A stretch of 64,000 nt of DNA. Origin: Fischerella sp. CENA71. GTDB taxonomy: Bacteria > Cyanobacteriota > Cyanobacteriia > Cyanobacteriales > Nostocaceae. This document shows, piece after piece, positions 44,088 to 53,334 of the stretch; within the stretch, counting starts at the first letter, position 1, and each line of letters starts with the position of its first letter. Under the pieces are notes generated by a model. That model ran no database searches. It worked only from the letters and a program-made list of their open reading frames with translations, and was not told the origin of the DNA. Location of the stretch: NCBI GenBank assembly GCA_024239075.1, contig JANBVI010000009.1, positions 186,001 through 250,000 on the forward strand. The letters run 5' to 3'. The position numbers and the translations under genes were made by a program.

Positions 44088-46301
44088 ATGACTAAAAGCA
44101 TTGCAATGACCGCAGCGCTTCGCTTGAGTGAAAAATTGCCTTTGCCACTGCGACGCTTGGCAGATTTGGCTTATAACTATTGGTGGTCTTGGACTAGCGA
44201 TCGCCTTGCTTTATTTCAAACTATTGATCCCCAAGAATGGGAACGTTGCGGACATAACCCAGTAGCAATATTAGAATCAGCAACCTACGAACGCCTCACC
44301 CAGCTTGCAGAAGACCCGTTTTACCTCAAGCAAATTTCTGCCCTCGCCAAAGAATTCGACGAATACATGACGCAAAAGGACACTTGGGTGAACCGAGTCG
44401 CACCGCAAGTTTCCACCGAACATCCCATTGCTTACTTCTGTGCCGAATTTGGCATTCACGAATCCTTACCCGTCTACTCTGGCGGTTTGGGTATTCTTGC
44501 AGGCGATCACCTCAAATCTTCATCCGATTTGGGCGTACCAATGGTTGCTATTGGCTTGCTGTATCGTCAAGGTTACTTCCGACAACGGTTGAATCGTGGT
44601 GGCTGGCAGGAAGATTATTATGTGGATAATCTCTTCCACCGTATGCCCATAGAACTAATTAAAAACGAGCAAGGGCAACCACTCACCATCGAACTAGAAA
44701 TTCGCCAGCGCCGGGTAAAAGTACAAATTTGGCAAGTGCGAGTTGGGCGAGTCACCCTCTATCTTTTAGATAGCGATCGCGACGACAATGATCCCATTGA
44801 TCGTTGGTTAACTGGACACCTTTATGGCGGTAATCAAGAAACTCGCATCGCCCAAGAAGTCGTTTTAGGAATTGGTGGTGTCCGTGCGTTAACAGCTTTG
44901 GGAATCCAGCCATCCGTCTATCACCTCAACGAAGGACACGCCGCCTTCTGTACCTTGGAAGTTGTCCGCCAAGAAATTGAACGTACTAACAAATCCTTCT
45001 ACGATGTAGAAACAGATGTACGTAAACGCTGTGTCTTCACCACCCATACACCCGTTCCCGCCGGTCATGATGTCTTCTCGCCAGATTTAATGGACTCCTT
45101 CTTCGCCCACTACTGGCCCCAACTACGCCTTTCCCGCGAACAATTCTTAGCATTAGGCGCACGCCGACTTGGCGATCCTTGGGAACCCTTTGGTATGACC
45201 GTTTTAGCATTGCGGATGTGTCGCACCTCCAACGGTGTCAGCGAATTACACGGACGAGTCTCCCGCCAAATGTGGACAGTCATGTATCCCAACCGCACTG
45301 AAGATAATGTCCCCATCGGCTACATTACCAACGGAGTCCATGCACCAACTTGGACTGCTCCCCTAATAGCGGAATTGTACAATCAGTATTTGGGAACAGA
45401 TTGGAAAACCCATGCAGTTGATCCCAAAATGTGGGAAAAAGTAGACGATATTCCCAATGAAGAACTCTGGTGGCGACATCAAATTCTCAAAGAAAGACTT
45501 GTTGCTCACACCCGCTATAAAGTTAAGAAAGCTAGAGAAGGACGAGGCGAAGAATACCAAAATATTCAAGCCACCAACACCTTACTAGATCCCAAAGCAC
45601 TCACCATCGGATTTGCTAGACGTTTCTCACCATACAAACGCGGTCATTTGCTGCTGCGTGACATGGAACGCGCCCTCAGAATTTTTGGTAACACTGATCG
45701 ACCCGTACAAATTATCTTCGCCGGCAAAGCACACCCCGCCGATGAAGAAGGTAAGCGAATTATTCAACGCTTAATGGAGTGGTGCAAACACCCAGCCCTC
45801 ACCAACCGCGTTGCTTTCATCGAAGACTACGACATCTACACCGCCCAAAAACTCGTTCAAGGGGTTGATGTCTGGTTAAACAACCCCCGTCGTCCTCTAG
45901 AAGCATCCGGTACAAGCGGACAAAAAGTTTGTTTCAACGGTGGTATAAATTGCAGCGTCCTCGATGGCTGGTGGTGCGAAGGCTATCAAGCCGATGCCAA
46001 CGGTAAAGGTATTAACGGCTGGGCAATTGGCGAAGATGCCCACACCAGCGATCAGGAACTACAAGACCGTATTGATTCGGAATCACTGTATAAATTATTA
46101 GAGGAGGAAATCACTCCTCTTTACTACAACCAGGATGCTAACGCCATTCCCCACGGTTGGATACAGATGATGAAGGCTTCCATAAAAACCAACGCACCAC
46201 TATTTAACACCGATCGCATGATTGCTGACTACGTTTCCCAGGTATACGTCCCAGAAATTGCTGTCACAGTACCGCCAATTTTAGCCAAAGTATTGGTCTA
46301 A
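44088..46301 (+). CDS. glgP: Alpha-glucan (glycogen) phosphorylase
   Basis: 737-aa GT35 enzyme releasing glucose-1-phosphate from glycogen. It opens with LPLPLRRLADLAYNYWWSW, the DUF3417-type start, then AYFCAEFGIHESLPVYSGGLGILAGDHLKSSSDLGVP, HLNEGHAAFCTLEVVRQ, TTHTPVPAGHDVF, IGFARRFSPYKRGHLLL, VWLNNPRRPLEASGTSGQKVCFNGGINCSVLDGWW. The PLP region around SGTSGQKVCFNG is intact. Cyanobacterial relatives that I recall are often ~850 aa, so the C-terminus (PEIAVTVPPILAKVLV) may be shorter than usual. The stop is 4 nt from a repeat array. Confidence 0.9.
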   Translation: MTKSIAMTAALRLSEKLPLPLRRLADLAYNYWWSWTSDRLALFQTIDPQEWERCGHNPVAILESATYERLTQLAEDPFYLKQISALAKEFDEYMTQKDTWVNRVAPQVSTEHPIAYFCAEFGIHESLPVYSGGLGILAGDHLKSSSDLGVPMVAIGLLYRQGYFRQRLNRGGWQEDYYVDNLFHRMPIELIKNEQGQPLTIELEIRQRRVKVQIWQVRVGRVTLYLLDSDRDDNDPIDRWLTGHLYGGNQETRIAQEVVLGIGGVRALTALGIQPSVYHLNEGHAAFCTLEVVRQEIERTNKSFYDVETDVRKRCVFTTHTPVPAGHDVFSPDLMDSFFAHYWPQLRLSREQFLALGARRLGDPWEPFGMTVLALRMCRTSNGVSELHGRVSRQMWTVMYPNRTEDNVPIGYITNGVHAPTWTAPLIAELYNQYLGTDWKTHAVDPKMWEKVDDIPNEELWWRHQILKERLVAHTRYKVKKAREGRGEEYQNIQATNTLLDPKALTIGFARRFSPYKRGHLLLRDMERALRIFGNTDRPVQIIFAGKAHPADEEGKRIIQRLMEWCKHPALTNRVAFIEDYDIYTAQKLVQGVDVWLNNPRRPLEASGTSGQKVCFNGGINCSVLDGWWCEGYQADANGKGINGWAIGEDAHTSDQELQDRIDSESLYKLLEEEITPLYYNQDANAIPHGWIQMMKASIKTNAPLFNTDRMIADYVSQVYVPEIAVTVPPILAKVLV

Positions 46302-46304
46302 GAA

Positions 46305-46445
46305 TTGATGAACCACCAAGACTCCAAAGCACTAAGAAACCTTTGTGTCTTTGTGGTTCACTTCTTTAATATAAATAAATTAACCACCAAGGCTCTAAGT
46401 CACCAAGAAATCCTTCGTGTCTTTGTGTCTTCGTGGTTCATTTTT
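46305..46445. repeat. Duplicated AACCACCAAG...GTGGTTCA repeat
   Basis: Two tandem copies, each with AACCACCAAG at one end and TTTGTGTCTT(TG/CG)TGGTTCA at the other, so each copy can fold as a hairpin. Related to the hairpin at 25600-25645. It separates glgP from the tab2-like gene. Confidence 0.8.
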
Positions 46446-46462
46446 TATATAGGTAAAACGAA

Positions 46463-47257
46463 ATGCTTATCTGGCAAGCTGATTTTTATCATCATCGCCA
46501 ACAGCAGACAGCAGGACAAGTTTTATGGGAGTTGTTGATTTGCGATCGCGATCGTAGTTTTCAGTATGAAGCGATTTGTCCTCAATCTCAGGTGAATTCT
46601 AATTGGGTTACTGCTCAGTTGCAATTGGCTGCGGATGGGAAATTACCAGATATAATTCAGGTGTTTCGCCCGCAATGTTTGGGTTTGATTCAGGAAGCTG
46701 GACGCAGTTTGGGTATCAATGTTGAACCGACTCGCCGCACTTTTGCTGTTAAGCAGTGGTTGCAAGAAAAAAATTATCCCACAGTAGTAGACAAACCGCC
46801 TCCCACACCATTACCGGAAAATCTTTGGGGAGAAGAATGGCGATTTGCGACTTTGTCAGCAGGTAAGGTGGTGGAAGCGTTTGCAGAACAGCCTATCCCG
46901 ATTTTGGTAATACCAGAGTTTCTGCAACCGATGAATTTGGGTTTGGCGTCAACGGTGTCAGTTCCTGGTGTGATAATTTATGGGGGACGGCAATCAATGC
47001 GTCTAGCACGGTGGTTACAGCAAGCGCGTCCTGTGGAGTTAAGTTATATTGCGGGTGCGCCGGATGGGTTGGTATTGGAAGCTAGTTTGGTAGATAGATG
47101 GATTTTAGCGACGTTTAGTGATCCAGAGGTAGCAGCCGCAGCTAAGGTTTACGAACAGCGTAAGCAGGAAAGTCATGGGTTACATTTTTTACTGGTGCAA
47201 CCTGATGACTCGGGGATGACTTTCAGTGGTTTTTGGTTATTGCGTGCGGAAGATTAA
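46463..47257 (+). CDS. Tab2/Atab2-family RNA-binding protein
   Basis: 264 aa. MLIWQADFYHHRQQQTAGQVLWELLICDRDRSFQYEAICPQSQVNSNWVTAQL, IQVFRPQCLGLIQEAGRSLGI, PPTPLPENLWGEEWRFATLSAG and SYIAGAPDGLVLEASLVDRWILATFSDPEVAAAAKVYEQRKQESHGLHFLLVQPDDSGMTFSGFWLLR match the Tab2 family. In plants and algae Tab2/Atab2 is required for translation of psaB and other photosystem mRNAs; cyanobacterial members are presumed homologues. Soluble. The gene stands between repeat DNA and a convergent gene. Confidence 0.88.
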   Translation: MLIWQADFYHHRQQQTAGQVLWELLICDRDRSFQYEAICPQSQVNSNWVTAQLQLAADGKLPDIIQVFRPQCLGLIQEAGRSLGINVEPTRRTFAVKQWLQEKNYPTVVDKPPPTPLPENLWGEEWRFATLSAGKVVEAFAEQPIPILVIPEFLQPMNLGLASTVSVPGVIIYGGRQSMRLARWLQQARPVELSYIAGAPDGLVLEASLVDRWILATFSDPEVAAAAKVYEQRKQESHGLHFLLVQPDDSGMTFSGFWLLRAED

Positions 47258-47350
47258 TTAACAACTAATTACCTAAACAAAATTAATCCCACATTCTCTA
47301 TGTTTCTTCCCCGTTCCCTGTTCCCCGTTCTCTGTTCCCTGTTCCCTTAA

Positions 47351-49867
47351 TCATTGCATTTGTCGCCGTGCGGCTTCTAAAATGAGGCGTTGTTCAGCAC
47401 GTGCGATCGCTTGATATGTCCTTGCTATTGCTTCCGGTTCTACGGAAATAGAGGTTATACCCCATTCGATCAAATGCTCTATAATTTCTGGATACAATGC
47501 AGGTGCTTGACCACAAATAGAGCAAGGAATTTTTGATTCTCTGGCTGTGCGGATTAATTGAGCCACAGCATTCATGACTGCTGGGTGACGTTCATCAAAT
47601 GCTTGTGCGAACTGCCCTTGTTCTCTATCTACCCCTAATAGTAGTTGAGTTAGGTCATTGGTACCAATTGAAATTCCTTGGACACCAGCTTTGACATATT
47701 CTGGTAGTAAAAATAACACACTTGGGACTTCTGCCATCATCCATAGTTGAAAATGATGTATCCGAGTTAACCTTGCTTCTTCTACTTTTTGACGACAAAA
47801 GTTGAATTCTTCGACTGTACGTACAAACGGCAAAATTAAGTGAATATTGGTATAACCAGATTGCTGTACATTTGCTAAGGCAGCTAATTCTAACTCAAAG
47901 ACAGCAGGATTGACCAAATAGCTGAATGTACCACGTTCTCCCAACATAGATTGCGGTGAAGATTGTAAATTCTCGCTACTTGATTGTAATTCACGCGATC
48001 GCCAGTCCAATGAACGATAAAAAACAGGTCGTGGGGCAAAAGCCTGGGCAAACTGTAAAATTTGTTCGTACCATCGCTCTAATAGTACATCTTGACGCCC
48101 ATTGGTTAACCAATTGAGAGGGTGCTGTCCTTCTAGAATATTGAGTACCATCAATTCTGAACGCAATAATCCTACTCCATCAATGGGCAAAGAAAGCACT
48201 TGCTCGATCAAGCTAGGCTGACTTAAGTTAACTAGCAGCCGGGTAGCAATCATGGATTCCTTTGTTGAGGAGTTAGTGATAGATGAAATAGAATTGTGGT
48301 TTCTTGTTGAAGTATGGCGCAAACCAGGATTCAAAGCTGCGGAGGATTCGCCGCCATTTTGTAAAAGTGGGGAAACTCCTGCACGTAAGTAATTTCTATT
48401 TTGTAAACGTTTCGCTGCTTCCCGTAGGGATGGAGACTGTTTTGAAGAGATCGTGTGATGGGGAAAGGAGAGAAAAGGCAAAAATTGATCTGATAGTCTT
48501 TTATCAGTTTCTTCTTCTTGTGTCTCCGTACCGAGGCGATAAATTTCTCCTTTATCACCATCCATTAGCAATTGCTCGCCATGATGAATCACAGTCGTAG
48601 CACTGGCTGCATTAACTACTGCTGGTATTCCTAATTCTCTGGCGAGAATCGCTGCGTGGCATGTGAGACCTCCATGTTCAGTGATAATACCTACAACTTG
48701 TTGCAATATTGGCAACCAATTTGGTGTGATGGCTGGTGCAACTAAAATTACTCCTTTGGGTAGTTGTTCTGGTTTTTGTTGAGAATGAATGACATGAGCA
48801 GGTGCTGTGATCCGTCCTGTTGCTGCTCCTAGCCCCTTGATAAAGTGAACATCGGAAACTCCTGATTGGGGTAGGTTAATTTGCGTTATGTAAAGTGTTC
48901 CCAATGAAGTTTGTTGAGAAATTGTCCACTCTAAAGTGAGGTGTTTACCCAGTTCTTGAACAAGCTGATTTGTCAGTCTGATGAGTTGTTGCAAATATTC
49001 TTCTGGTAAAGCATATGCTTGTTGTTGCGCTTCAGTCAGCAGATATACTTGCAAACCAGAATCATCTTGTTTTGGTACTGATATTGATGTGGATTGCAAA
49101 TCAACGCTAGAATTTTCATTATTAATACCATAGGCGAGTAGCTTGTATCCCAACTGTTGCTCTTGAACAAGCCTAGTTTCTGGTTGAATATAGTAGACAT
49201 CCGGCAAAACTTCACCGTGGGCGATCGCAATTCCCAACCCACAAGAAGCTTGAATTTCCCAATGGGAAGAGTTGGTATTCACTAAGCCACTGGCAAGTGC
49301 ATTGTGGATTGGTTGCACCAAAACTGCTAAATTAATCTGTTGGAGATCAATTCCTGCTTGTTGCCAGCACAAAAGACTTCTAGCACGAAACAACTGACTC
49401 CAAGTCCGCTTGAGTGCTGAGGCGATCGCTTCGAGTTCGCAGTCACAAATTTGTGAGTCCAGCAAACCAGATATATTCGCAACTCCGTGCTTACCTGTAG
49501 GAAGTGTTAAACTTGGGCGAAAAATCAGACACTGAGTTGCCCATCTTTGAGTTGCTTGATAGATAGCAGTTAATAACTCAGGTGATACAGTTGCGCTAAT
49601 AATTTCTTGACGTAACCGTTCAGCTACCTGCTGAAGCTGACGCCAATTACCAACATCCAAGTGCAATGAAGAATTTGGTAAGTCAGCAATCAATGCTTCT
49701 GAACTGTTGAGATTTTCTAGAAATTCTCGCAAAACTGATGCTGGGATGACAAAACCAGACAGCACCGGATAACCACGCTGCATGATTCTGCTTAAATAAA
49801 AAGCTTTATCACCAACTTCGGCGCGATCTAGCAGTTTAATTTGCTCAAGCCAGTAGAGTTTGTCCAC
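47351..49867 (-). CDS. PEP synthase / pyruvate-phosphate dikinase-like protein with inserted segment
   Basis: 838 aa, start GTG 49867. N-terminal ATP-grasp (GDKAFYLSRIMQRGYPVLSGFVIP... ; PIHNALASGLVNTNSS; QLGKHLTLEWTISQ), phosphohistidine domain with the catalytic His ~404 (EHGGLTCHAAILARELGIPAVVNA), and PEP-binding barrel (VGLLRSELMVL, YRSLDWRSREL, LILPFVRTVEEF, GISIGTNDLTQLLLGVDR, CSICGQAP). It probably makes PEP from pyruvate and ATP. The N-terminal domain is shorter than in standard PpsA. Residues ~448-538 are a low-complexity insertion between the swivel domain and the barrel. Confidence 0.83.
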   Translation of the reverse strand: MDKLYWLEQIKLLDRAEVGDKAFYLSRIMQRGYPVLSGFVIPASVLREFLENLNSSEALIADLPNSSLHLDVGNWRQLQQVAERLRQEIISATVSPELLTAIYQATQRWATQCLIFRPSLTLPTGKHGVANISGLLDSQICDCELEAIASALKRTWSQLFRARSLLCWQQAGIDLQQINLAVLVQPIHNALASGLVNTNSSHWEIQASCGLGIAIAHGEVLPDVYYIQPETRLVQEQQLGYKLLAYGINNENSSVDLQSTSISVPKQDDSGLQVYLLTEAQQQAYALPEEYLQQLIRLTNQLVQELGKHLTLEWTISQQTSLGTLYITQINLPQSGVSDVHFIKGLGAATGRITAPAHVIHSQQKPEQLPKGVILVAPAITPNWLPILQQVVGIITEHGGLTCHAAILARELGIPAVVNAASATTVIHHGEQLLMDGDKGEIYRLGTETQEEETDKRLSDQFLPFLSFPHHTISSKQSPSLREAAKRLQNRNYLRAGVSPLLQNGGESSAALNPGLRHTSTRNHNSISSITNSSTKESMIATRLLVNLSQPSLIEQVLSLPIDGVGLLRSELMVLNILEGQHPLNWLTNGRQDVLLERWYEQILQFAQAFAPRPVFYRSLDWRSRELQSSSENLQSSPQSMLGERGTFSYLVNPAVFELELAALANVQQSGYTNIHLILPFVRTVEEFNFCRQKVEEARLTRIHHFQLWMMAEVPSVLFLLPEYVKAGVQGISIGTNDLTQLLLGVDREQGQFAQAFDERHPAVMNAVAQLIRTARESKIPCSICGQAPALYPEIIEHLIEWGITSISVEPEAIARTYQAIARAEQRLILEAARRQMQ
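48256..48526 (-). repeat. Repeat-derived in-frame insertion in the PEP-synthase-like gene
   Basis: Encodes TDKRLSDQFLPFLSFPHHT..., LREAAKRLQNRNYLRAGVSP and the LLQNGGESSAALNPGLRH stretch, which has no place in the enzyme family. The DNA at 48340-48450 has alternating direct and inverted short motifs typical of palindromic repeats in Nostocales (GCGGAGGATTCGCCGCC). Confidence 0.65.
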
Positions 49868-50510
49868 TCAATTAGTCAGTTGTTGGTTGTCGGTTGATGG
49901 TTGGTGATTGGTGATTCCATAGACGCACTAACAGTTTTTCTTGGAACTACCAAATAATCAACAAAGAACAAAATCCTATTAAAATTAAATTTCAGCGTCT
50001 ACCTGTCACTAGGACTAGCGCTAAACTTTCTAGAAATCTATCCAAGCTGAACAAATAGACAACTTGTTAACAGGTTTTCTAGCTTTCAGTGTTGCGGTTG
50101 AGTTTATAATGAAAAATACTAAAGATTAAATTTGTATAACTTGCGTTATTATCTCCCAGAATCGCCCCAGCTTTTCCATTATTGTTAGTTTACACAATTT
50201 GTAACTAAACAATCTCTAAGCATATTCACTTAATCTTAAGTTTGAATTTTTACTGCTGTAGCTTGCTGGGCATTTTATAAACAAAAATCTACATTAAAAA
50301 TCTTACCACAACACTATTATTGGCAAAGCTTTTAACACAACCATTACCCAAAAGGAATATACCTTGCAAAAGAAAAACAACTGCCGAAAAATTTAGAAAA
50401 CATTAACCGAACAATACGAAAAATTTGAGTATCAGCTGTTAAATTTGGTAATTTAGTTACAATAGCTACGCTCACATACTGCAAATGATTGCTGACATCA
50501 GTATAGGTGC
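49868..50510. other. Divergent intergenic region, no gene supported
   Basis: About 640 bp between the PEP-synthase-like gene and the MgtC gene. A GGTTGTCGGTTGATGGTTGGTGATTGG-type degenerate repeat is at 49878-49910 next to the start of the former gene. The rest is AT-rich and presumably holds both promoters. Confidence 0.55.
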
Positions 50511-50990
50511 ATGATATCACATTTTTTAGTATCATTAAATACATTTTTTCTTGCACCTAATGATTGGGCTAACATTGCTTTTAGACTATGCCTAGCAGTA
50601 TTTTTTGGCGGGGTAATTGGCTTAGAACGTGAGCGTAGACGCAAACCAGCTGGCTTAAGAACTCATATGTTGGTAAGTGTAGCTTCAGCAATGTTTGTCC
50701 TTGTCATCTTACAAATAGACGAACCACGAGATTACAATGGACTCAGCCGCGTTATTCAAGGTATAGCTGCGGGTGTAGGATTTCTGGGTGCTGGTGAAAT
50801 TTTGCGAGAAACTTCAGACGAAGAATCCTCAAGAATAGAAGTTCGGGGACTCACTTCCGCAGCAGCTATTTGGGCTTCGGCTGGCTTGGGGATTATAGCT
50901 GGATGTGGTTTGTGGCAATTAGGAATACTTAGTATTTCTGTGTCTTTTTTTATTCTTTATATTATGAAAAAATATGAAAGGCATATATGA
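50511..50990 (+). CDS. MgtC/SapB-family membrane protein
   Basis: 159 aa, ATG 50511. The signature FRLCLAVFFGGVIGLERERRRKPAGLRTHMLVSVASAMFVLVI is followed by SRVIQGIAAGVGFLGAGEILRE, GLTSAAAIWASAGLGIIAGCGLW and a last helix, giving four transmembrane segments. The C-terminal ACT-like domain of long MgtC proteins is absent. MgtC proteins modulate magnesium starvation and ATP homeostasis. A MITE follows the stop. Confidence 0.9.
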   Translation: MISHFLVSLNTFFLAPNDWANIAFRLCLAVFFGGVIGLERERRRKPAGLRTHMLVSVASAMFVLVILQIDEPRDYNGLSRVIQGIAAGVGFLGAGEILRETSDEESSRIEVRGLTSAAAIWASAGLGIIAGCGLWQLGILSISVSFFILYIMKKYERHI

Positions 50991-51011
50991 AAGTATATAG
51001 TGAGCCTCTTA

Positions 51012-51220
51012 GAGGATGTTTGAAAAGTCCCTAACGATGTATCAATTAGTTTTAGCTCCCCCTAAATCCACGCCACGTGCTACAAGTCGGCGAAGCCGCC
51101 CAATGCAGTGGCTCCCCTTGAAAAGGGGGACTTTAAGAAGCTTTTCCCCCTTTTTTAAGGGGGGCTAGGGGGGATCAACAAGTGCCTAAAATTACAGCTA
51201 ACTACTTTTCAAACAACCTC
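51012..51220. mobile_element. MITE (~209 bp) with 17-bp terminal inverted repeats and TTA flanks
   Basis: Left end GAGGATGTTTGAAAAGT (51012-51028) and right end ACTTTTCAAACAACCTC (51204-51220) are inverted repeats with one mismatch. Each end is flanked by TTA (51009-51011 and 51221-51223), read as a target duplication; CTTAG on both sides is an alternative reading. The interior has CCCCCT/AGGGGG palindromes and no ORF. Confidence 0.88.
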
Positions 51221-51309
51221 TTAGACCTGAATCTTTACCGACAAACAACGATTTTAGTTTTTAAAATAGAGACATCATTAACTTAAAATTCTGTGGGGGG
51301 TAAATCTGC

Positions 51310-51708
51310 ATGAAAATCTCATTTCTGCCACTCAAACTACTTGTTGTTAGCACTTTAGCAGGAATAGGTTTTATTTCTTTGCTGATGCCAAAACCTAGTC
51401 TTGCTGAACCAAGCCAAGTACCGAACTTACAAAATTACGATCCTCAGAACAACACAGACGACCCATACAACAGCAACAATAATCCTTTTTCTAACTCCAA
51501 CGCAACTGATGGTTTTGGTGCGTTCAATTTAATTCATCGCGCCAATTTAAGTGTTCCGGATTTAGATATAAATGCACAAAACCAACAACTTGATGAAGCA
51601 ACAGAAGCTTTTAAAACTAGACAACGAGCATTAACACAACAAAACAAACAACAAACACCAAGATTGCAGATTATTACTCCAAGAGTTAATAATACTCCTA
51701 GTCCATAA
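51310..51708 (+). CDS. Secreted Asn/Gln-rich protein, unknown
   Basis: 132 aa. A signal peptide (KLLVVSTLAGIGFISLLMPKPSLAEPS) is followed by a low-complexity Asn/Ser region (NNTDDPYNSNNNPFSNSNATDGFGAFN) and a charged end (FKTRQRALTQQNKQQTPRLQIITPRVNN). ATG 51310 follows GGGGGG. Probably periplasmic or secreted. I recognise no family; the FGAFNLIHRANLS segment looks the most protein-like. Confidence 0.65.
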   Translation: MKISFLPLKLLVVSTLAGIGFISLLMPKPSLAEPSQVPNLQNYDPQNNTDDPYNSNNNPFSNSNATDGFGAFNLIHRANLSVPDLDINAQNQQLDEATEAFKTRQRALTQQNKQQTPRLQIITPRVNNTPSP

Positions 51709-51739
51709 AAATTAGAACTGTAAACTTTATTTGGTACGT

Positions 51740-51962
51740 TTCAAGCAATTGAAGAGGAGGCGGGGAAAAAGAGACGCACTGACGCGGGGAAACCCCACGG
51801 ATAAATCCGGGGGATTCAATTCCCGGAAAAATTTCTTTTCTCTCCACGGATAAATCCGCTTTCTTGTGACTAGGTGCTTCAATCTTGAGAATGGTTGCGC
51901 TCCGCGTCTCCCATTCTCCCCATCTCCGCATCTTCTTGGTCAAGAGTCAATAGTTTGAACTC
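51740..51962. repeat. ~200-bp dispersed repeat, copy 2 (inverted)
   Basis: Reverse-oriented copy of the element at 16572-16775: shared blocks are TTGACTCTTGACCAAGAAGA, GGAGCGCAAC, TGAAGCACCTAGTCACAAGAAA and TTGAATCCCCCGGATTTATC (read on -). It lies between the convergent secreted-protein and peroxiredoxin genes. Confidence 0.8.
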
Positions 51963-52049
51963 TTGACTTTTGAACATCAGTGTTAGAGATTAGGGAACCC
52001 ACTAGGGCCAAAGGCTCACCAGTTCCCTTTAACTCTACGTAAAGACAAT

Positions 52050-52487
52050 TTATAATCCCAAGGCAGCTAGAACATCACTTGCATGGGTAGAAGTATTGAC
52101 ACTAGAGTCAACATGAACAATTTTGCCGTTACCATCAATGACGTATGTAACGCGCTTGGCATAACCGCCACCATCAACATCGTAGGCTTTGATTAAGCTG
52201 CCGTTGGTGTCAGCTAGTAATGGAAAGTTGAGATTATACTTTTGGGTAAATGCTTGGTGTGAAGATTCATCATCTGCACTTACCCCTAGTACCACAATAT
52301 CTTTGCTTGTGTACTGCTCGTTAGCATCACGGAAACTACAAGCTTGCTTGGTGCAGCCTGGAGTGTCGTCTTTGGGGTAAAAATACAGAACTACTGTTTT
52401 ACCTTTGAAATCAGATAAAGATACTGTGTTGCCGTTAGTGTCTTTAACGGTAAACGCAGGTGCATCTGTCCCAACTGCTAGAGGCAT
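52050..52487 (-). CDS. Peroxiredoxin Q / bacterioferritin comigratory protein
   Basis: 145-aa thiol peroxidase of the BCP/PrxQ class. The peroxidatic Cys is in YPKDDTPGCTKQACSFRD (TPGCT) with the resolving Cys five residues later (CTKQAC), the alpha-2 type. APAFTVKDTNGNTVSLSDFKGKTVVLYF is the thioredoxin-like start. ATG 52487 follows GGAAAGG. It reduces H2O2 and alkyl peroxides using thioredoxin. Cytosolic, no signal. Confidence 0.94.
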   Translation of the reverse strand: MPLAVGTDAPAFTVKDTNGNTVSLSDFKGKTVVLYFYPKDDTPGCTKQACSFRDANEQYTSKDIVVLGVSADDESSHQAFTQKYNLNFPLLADTNGSLIKAYDVDGGGYAKRVTYVIDGNGKIVHVDSSVNTSTHASDVLAALGL

Positions 52488-52638
52488 AGTTTACCTTTCC
52501 TAAATTTGAAATTACTGATGCATTTGAAATTTTACAATAATTTACAATCATTACAGGACAATAAAAAAAGAAATCAGTTACTAGTGATCAATTGGTAACT
52601 GTTAACTGATAACTGATAATTAATAACTGGAAACCACA

Positions 52639-53043
52639 ATGTCTGCTGTTGATGCTCAGAATCAGAAAACCCTGACATATCCACCTAAGACTATAGAAAG
52701 AGCCAAGCGATCGCTACTTTGTTGTCCTTTTAATATTGGTTTATTTGTAGCCATGCTTTCACAGAGGGTAGCGATGAGTGAAATTATTGGCAATTCTGGC
52801 GTTAACAAAGGCTACACCAAAGCTTCTTTGTCTGAATTAAGAGCAGACAACGCCTTAGCATGGTTAATTCAAGTAGGTGTATTGCGACGTGAAGTTGATG
52901 GCCAAGGAATTACAGATAGTTTTCGCCTCACACCCCTTGGTCGTCAGATAGTAGAAGAATGGGAGCATCAAGCATTGCCGACTTTAACATGGGGCGATCG
53001 CATTTTAAATTTTGTGGCTCGTTGGTTCAGACTGCCATTTTAG
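52639..53043 (+). CDS. Npun_F0494-family protein
   Basis: 134 aa. TYPPKTIERAKRSLLCCPFNIGLFVAMLSQRVAMSEIIGNSGVNKGYTKASLSELRADNALAWLIQVGVLRREVDGQGITDSFRLTPLGRQIVEEW has the layout of the small cyanobacterial family named for Npun_F0494. The region LSELRADNALAWLIQVGVLRREV...FRLTPLGRQIV looks like a winged-helix DNA-binding fold, which is my inference. No membrane segment. Confidence 0.78.
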   Translation: MSAVDAQNQKTLTYPPKTIERAKRSLLCCPFNIGLFVAMLSQRVAMSEIIGNSGVNKGYTKASLSELRADNALAWLIQVGVLRREVDGQGITDSFRLTPLGRQIVEEWEHQALPTLTWGDRILNFVARWFRLPF

Positions 53044-53179
53044 CTGTATCCACCAACCAATTTTGAGGTGAAAAGTTAGGAGTCGCACTGAGACGGGAAC
53101 AATATGTACGGAAGTCTCAACTGCATTTATGAAGTCTTTACTATGTCTTTGTAAATTGATGTGAGATATTGCGTAAGAT

Positions 53180-53250
53180 TGTCGTTTGTCCAACGTCATT
53201 TGTCATTTGTATAACGCTAATGACAAATAACTAATGACCAATGACCATTT
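53180..53250. repeat. Inverted heptamer STRR arrays upstream of cobQ
   Basis: Units TCATTTG and GTCGTTTG (53180-53209) are opposed by AATGACA/CTAATGA/CCAATGA units (53217-53248). They can form a hairpin in the cobQ leader. Confidence 0.85.
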
Positions 53251-53334
53251 AACGAGCAATTTCATCACTCAACCAGCATAGCCATATAGGCTTCATGCTT
53301 TTAATATCACACCGGATTGGAAAAACAGTTGAAT

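Noticed and set aside
51698-51943. 81-codon minus-strand frame
   Set aside because: Runs through repeat copy 2 and has no protein-like sequence.
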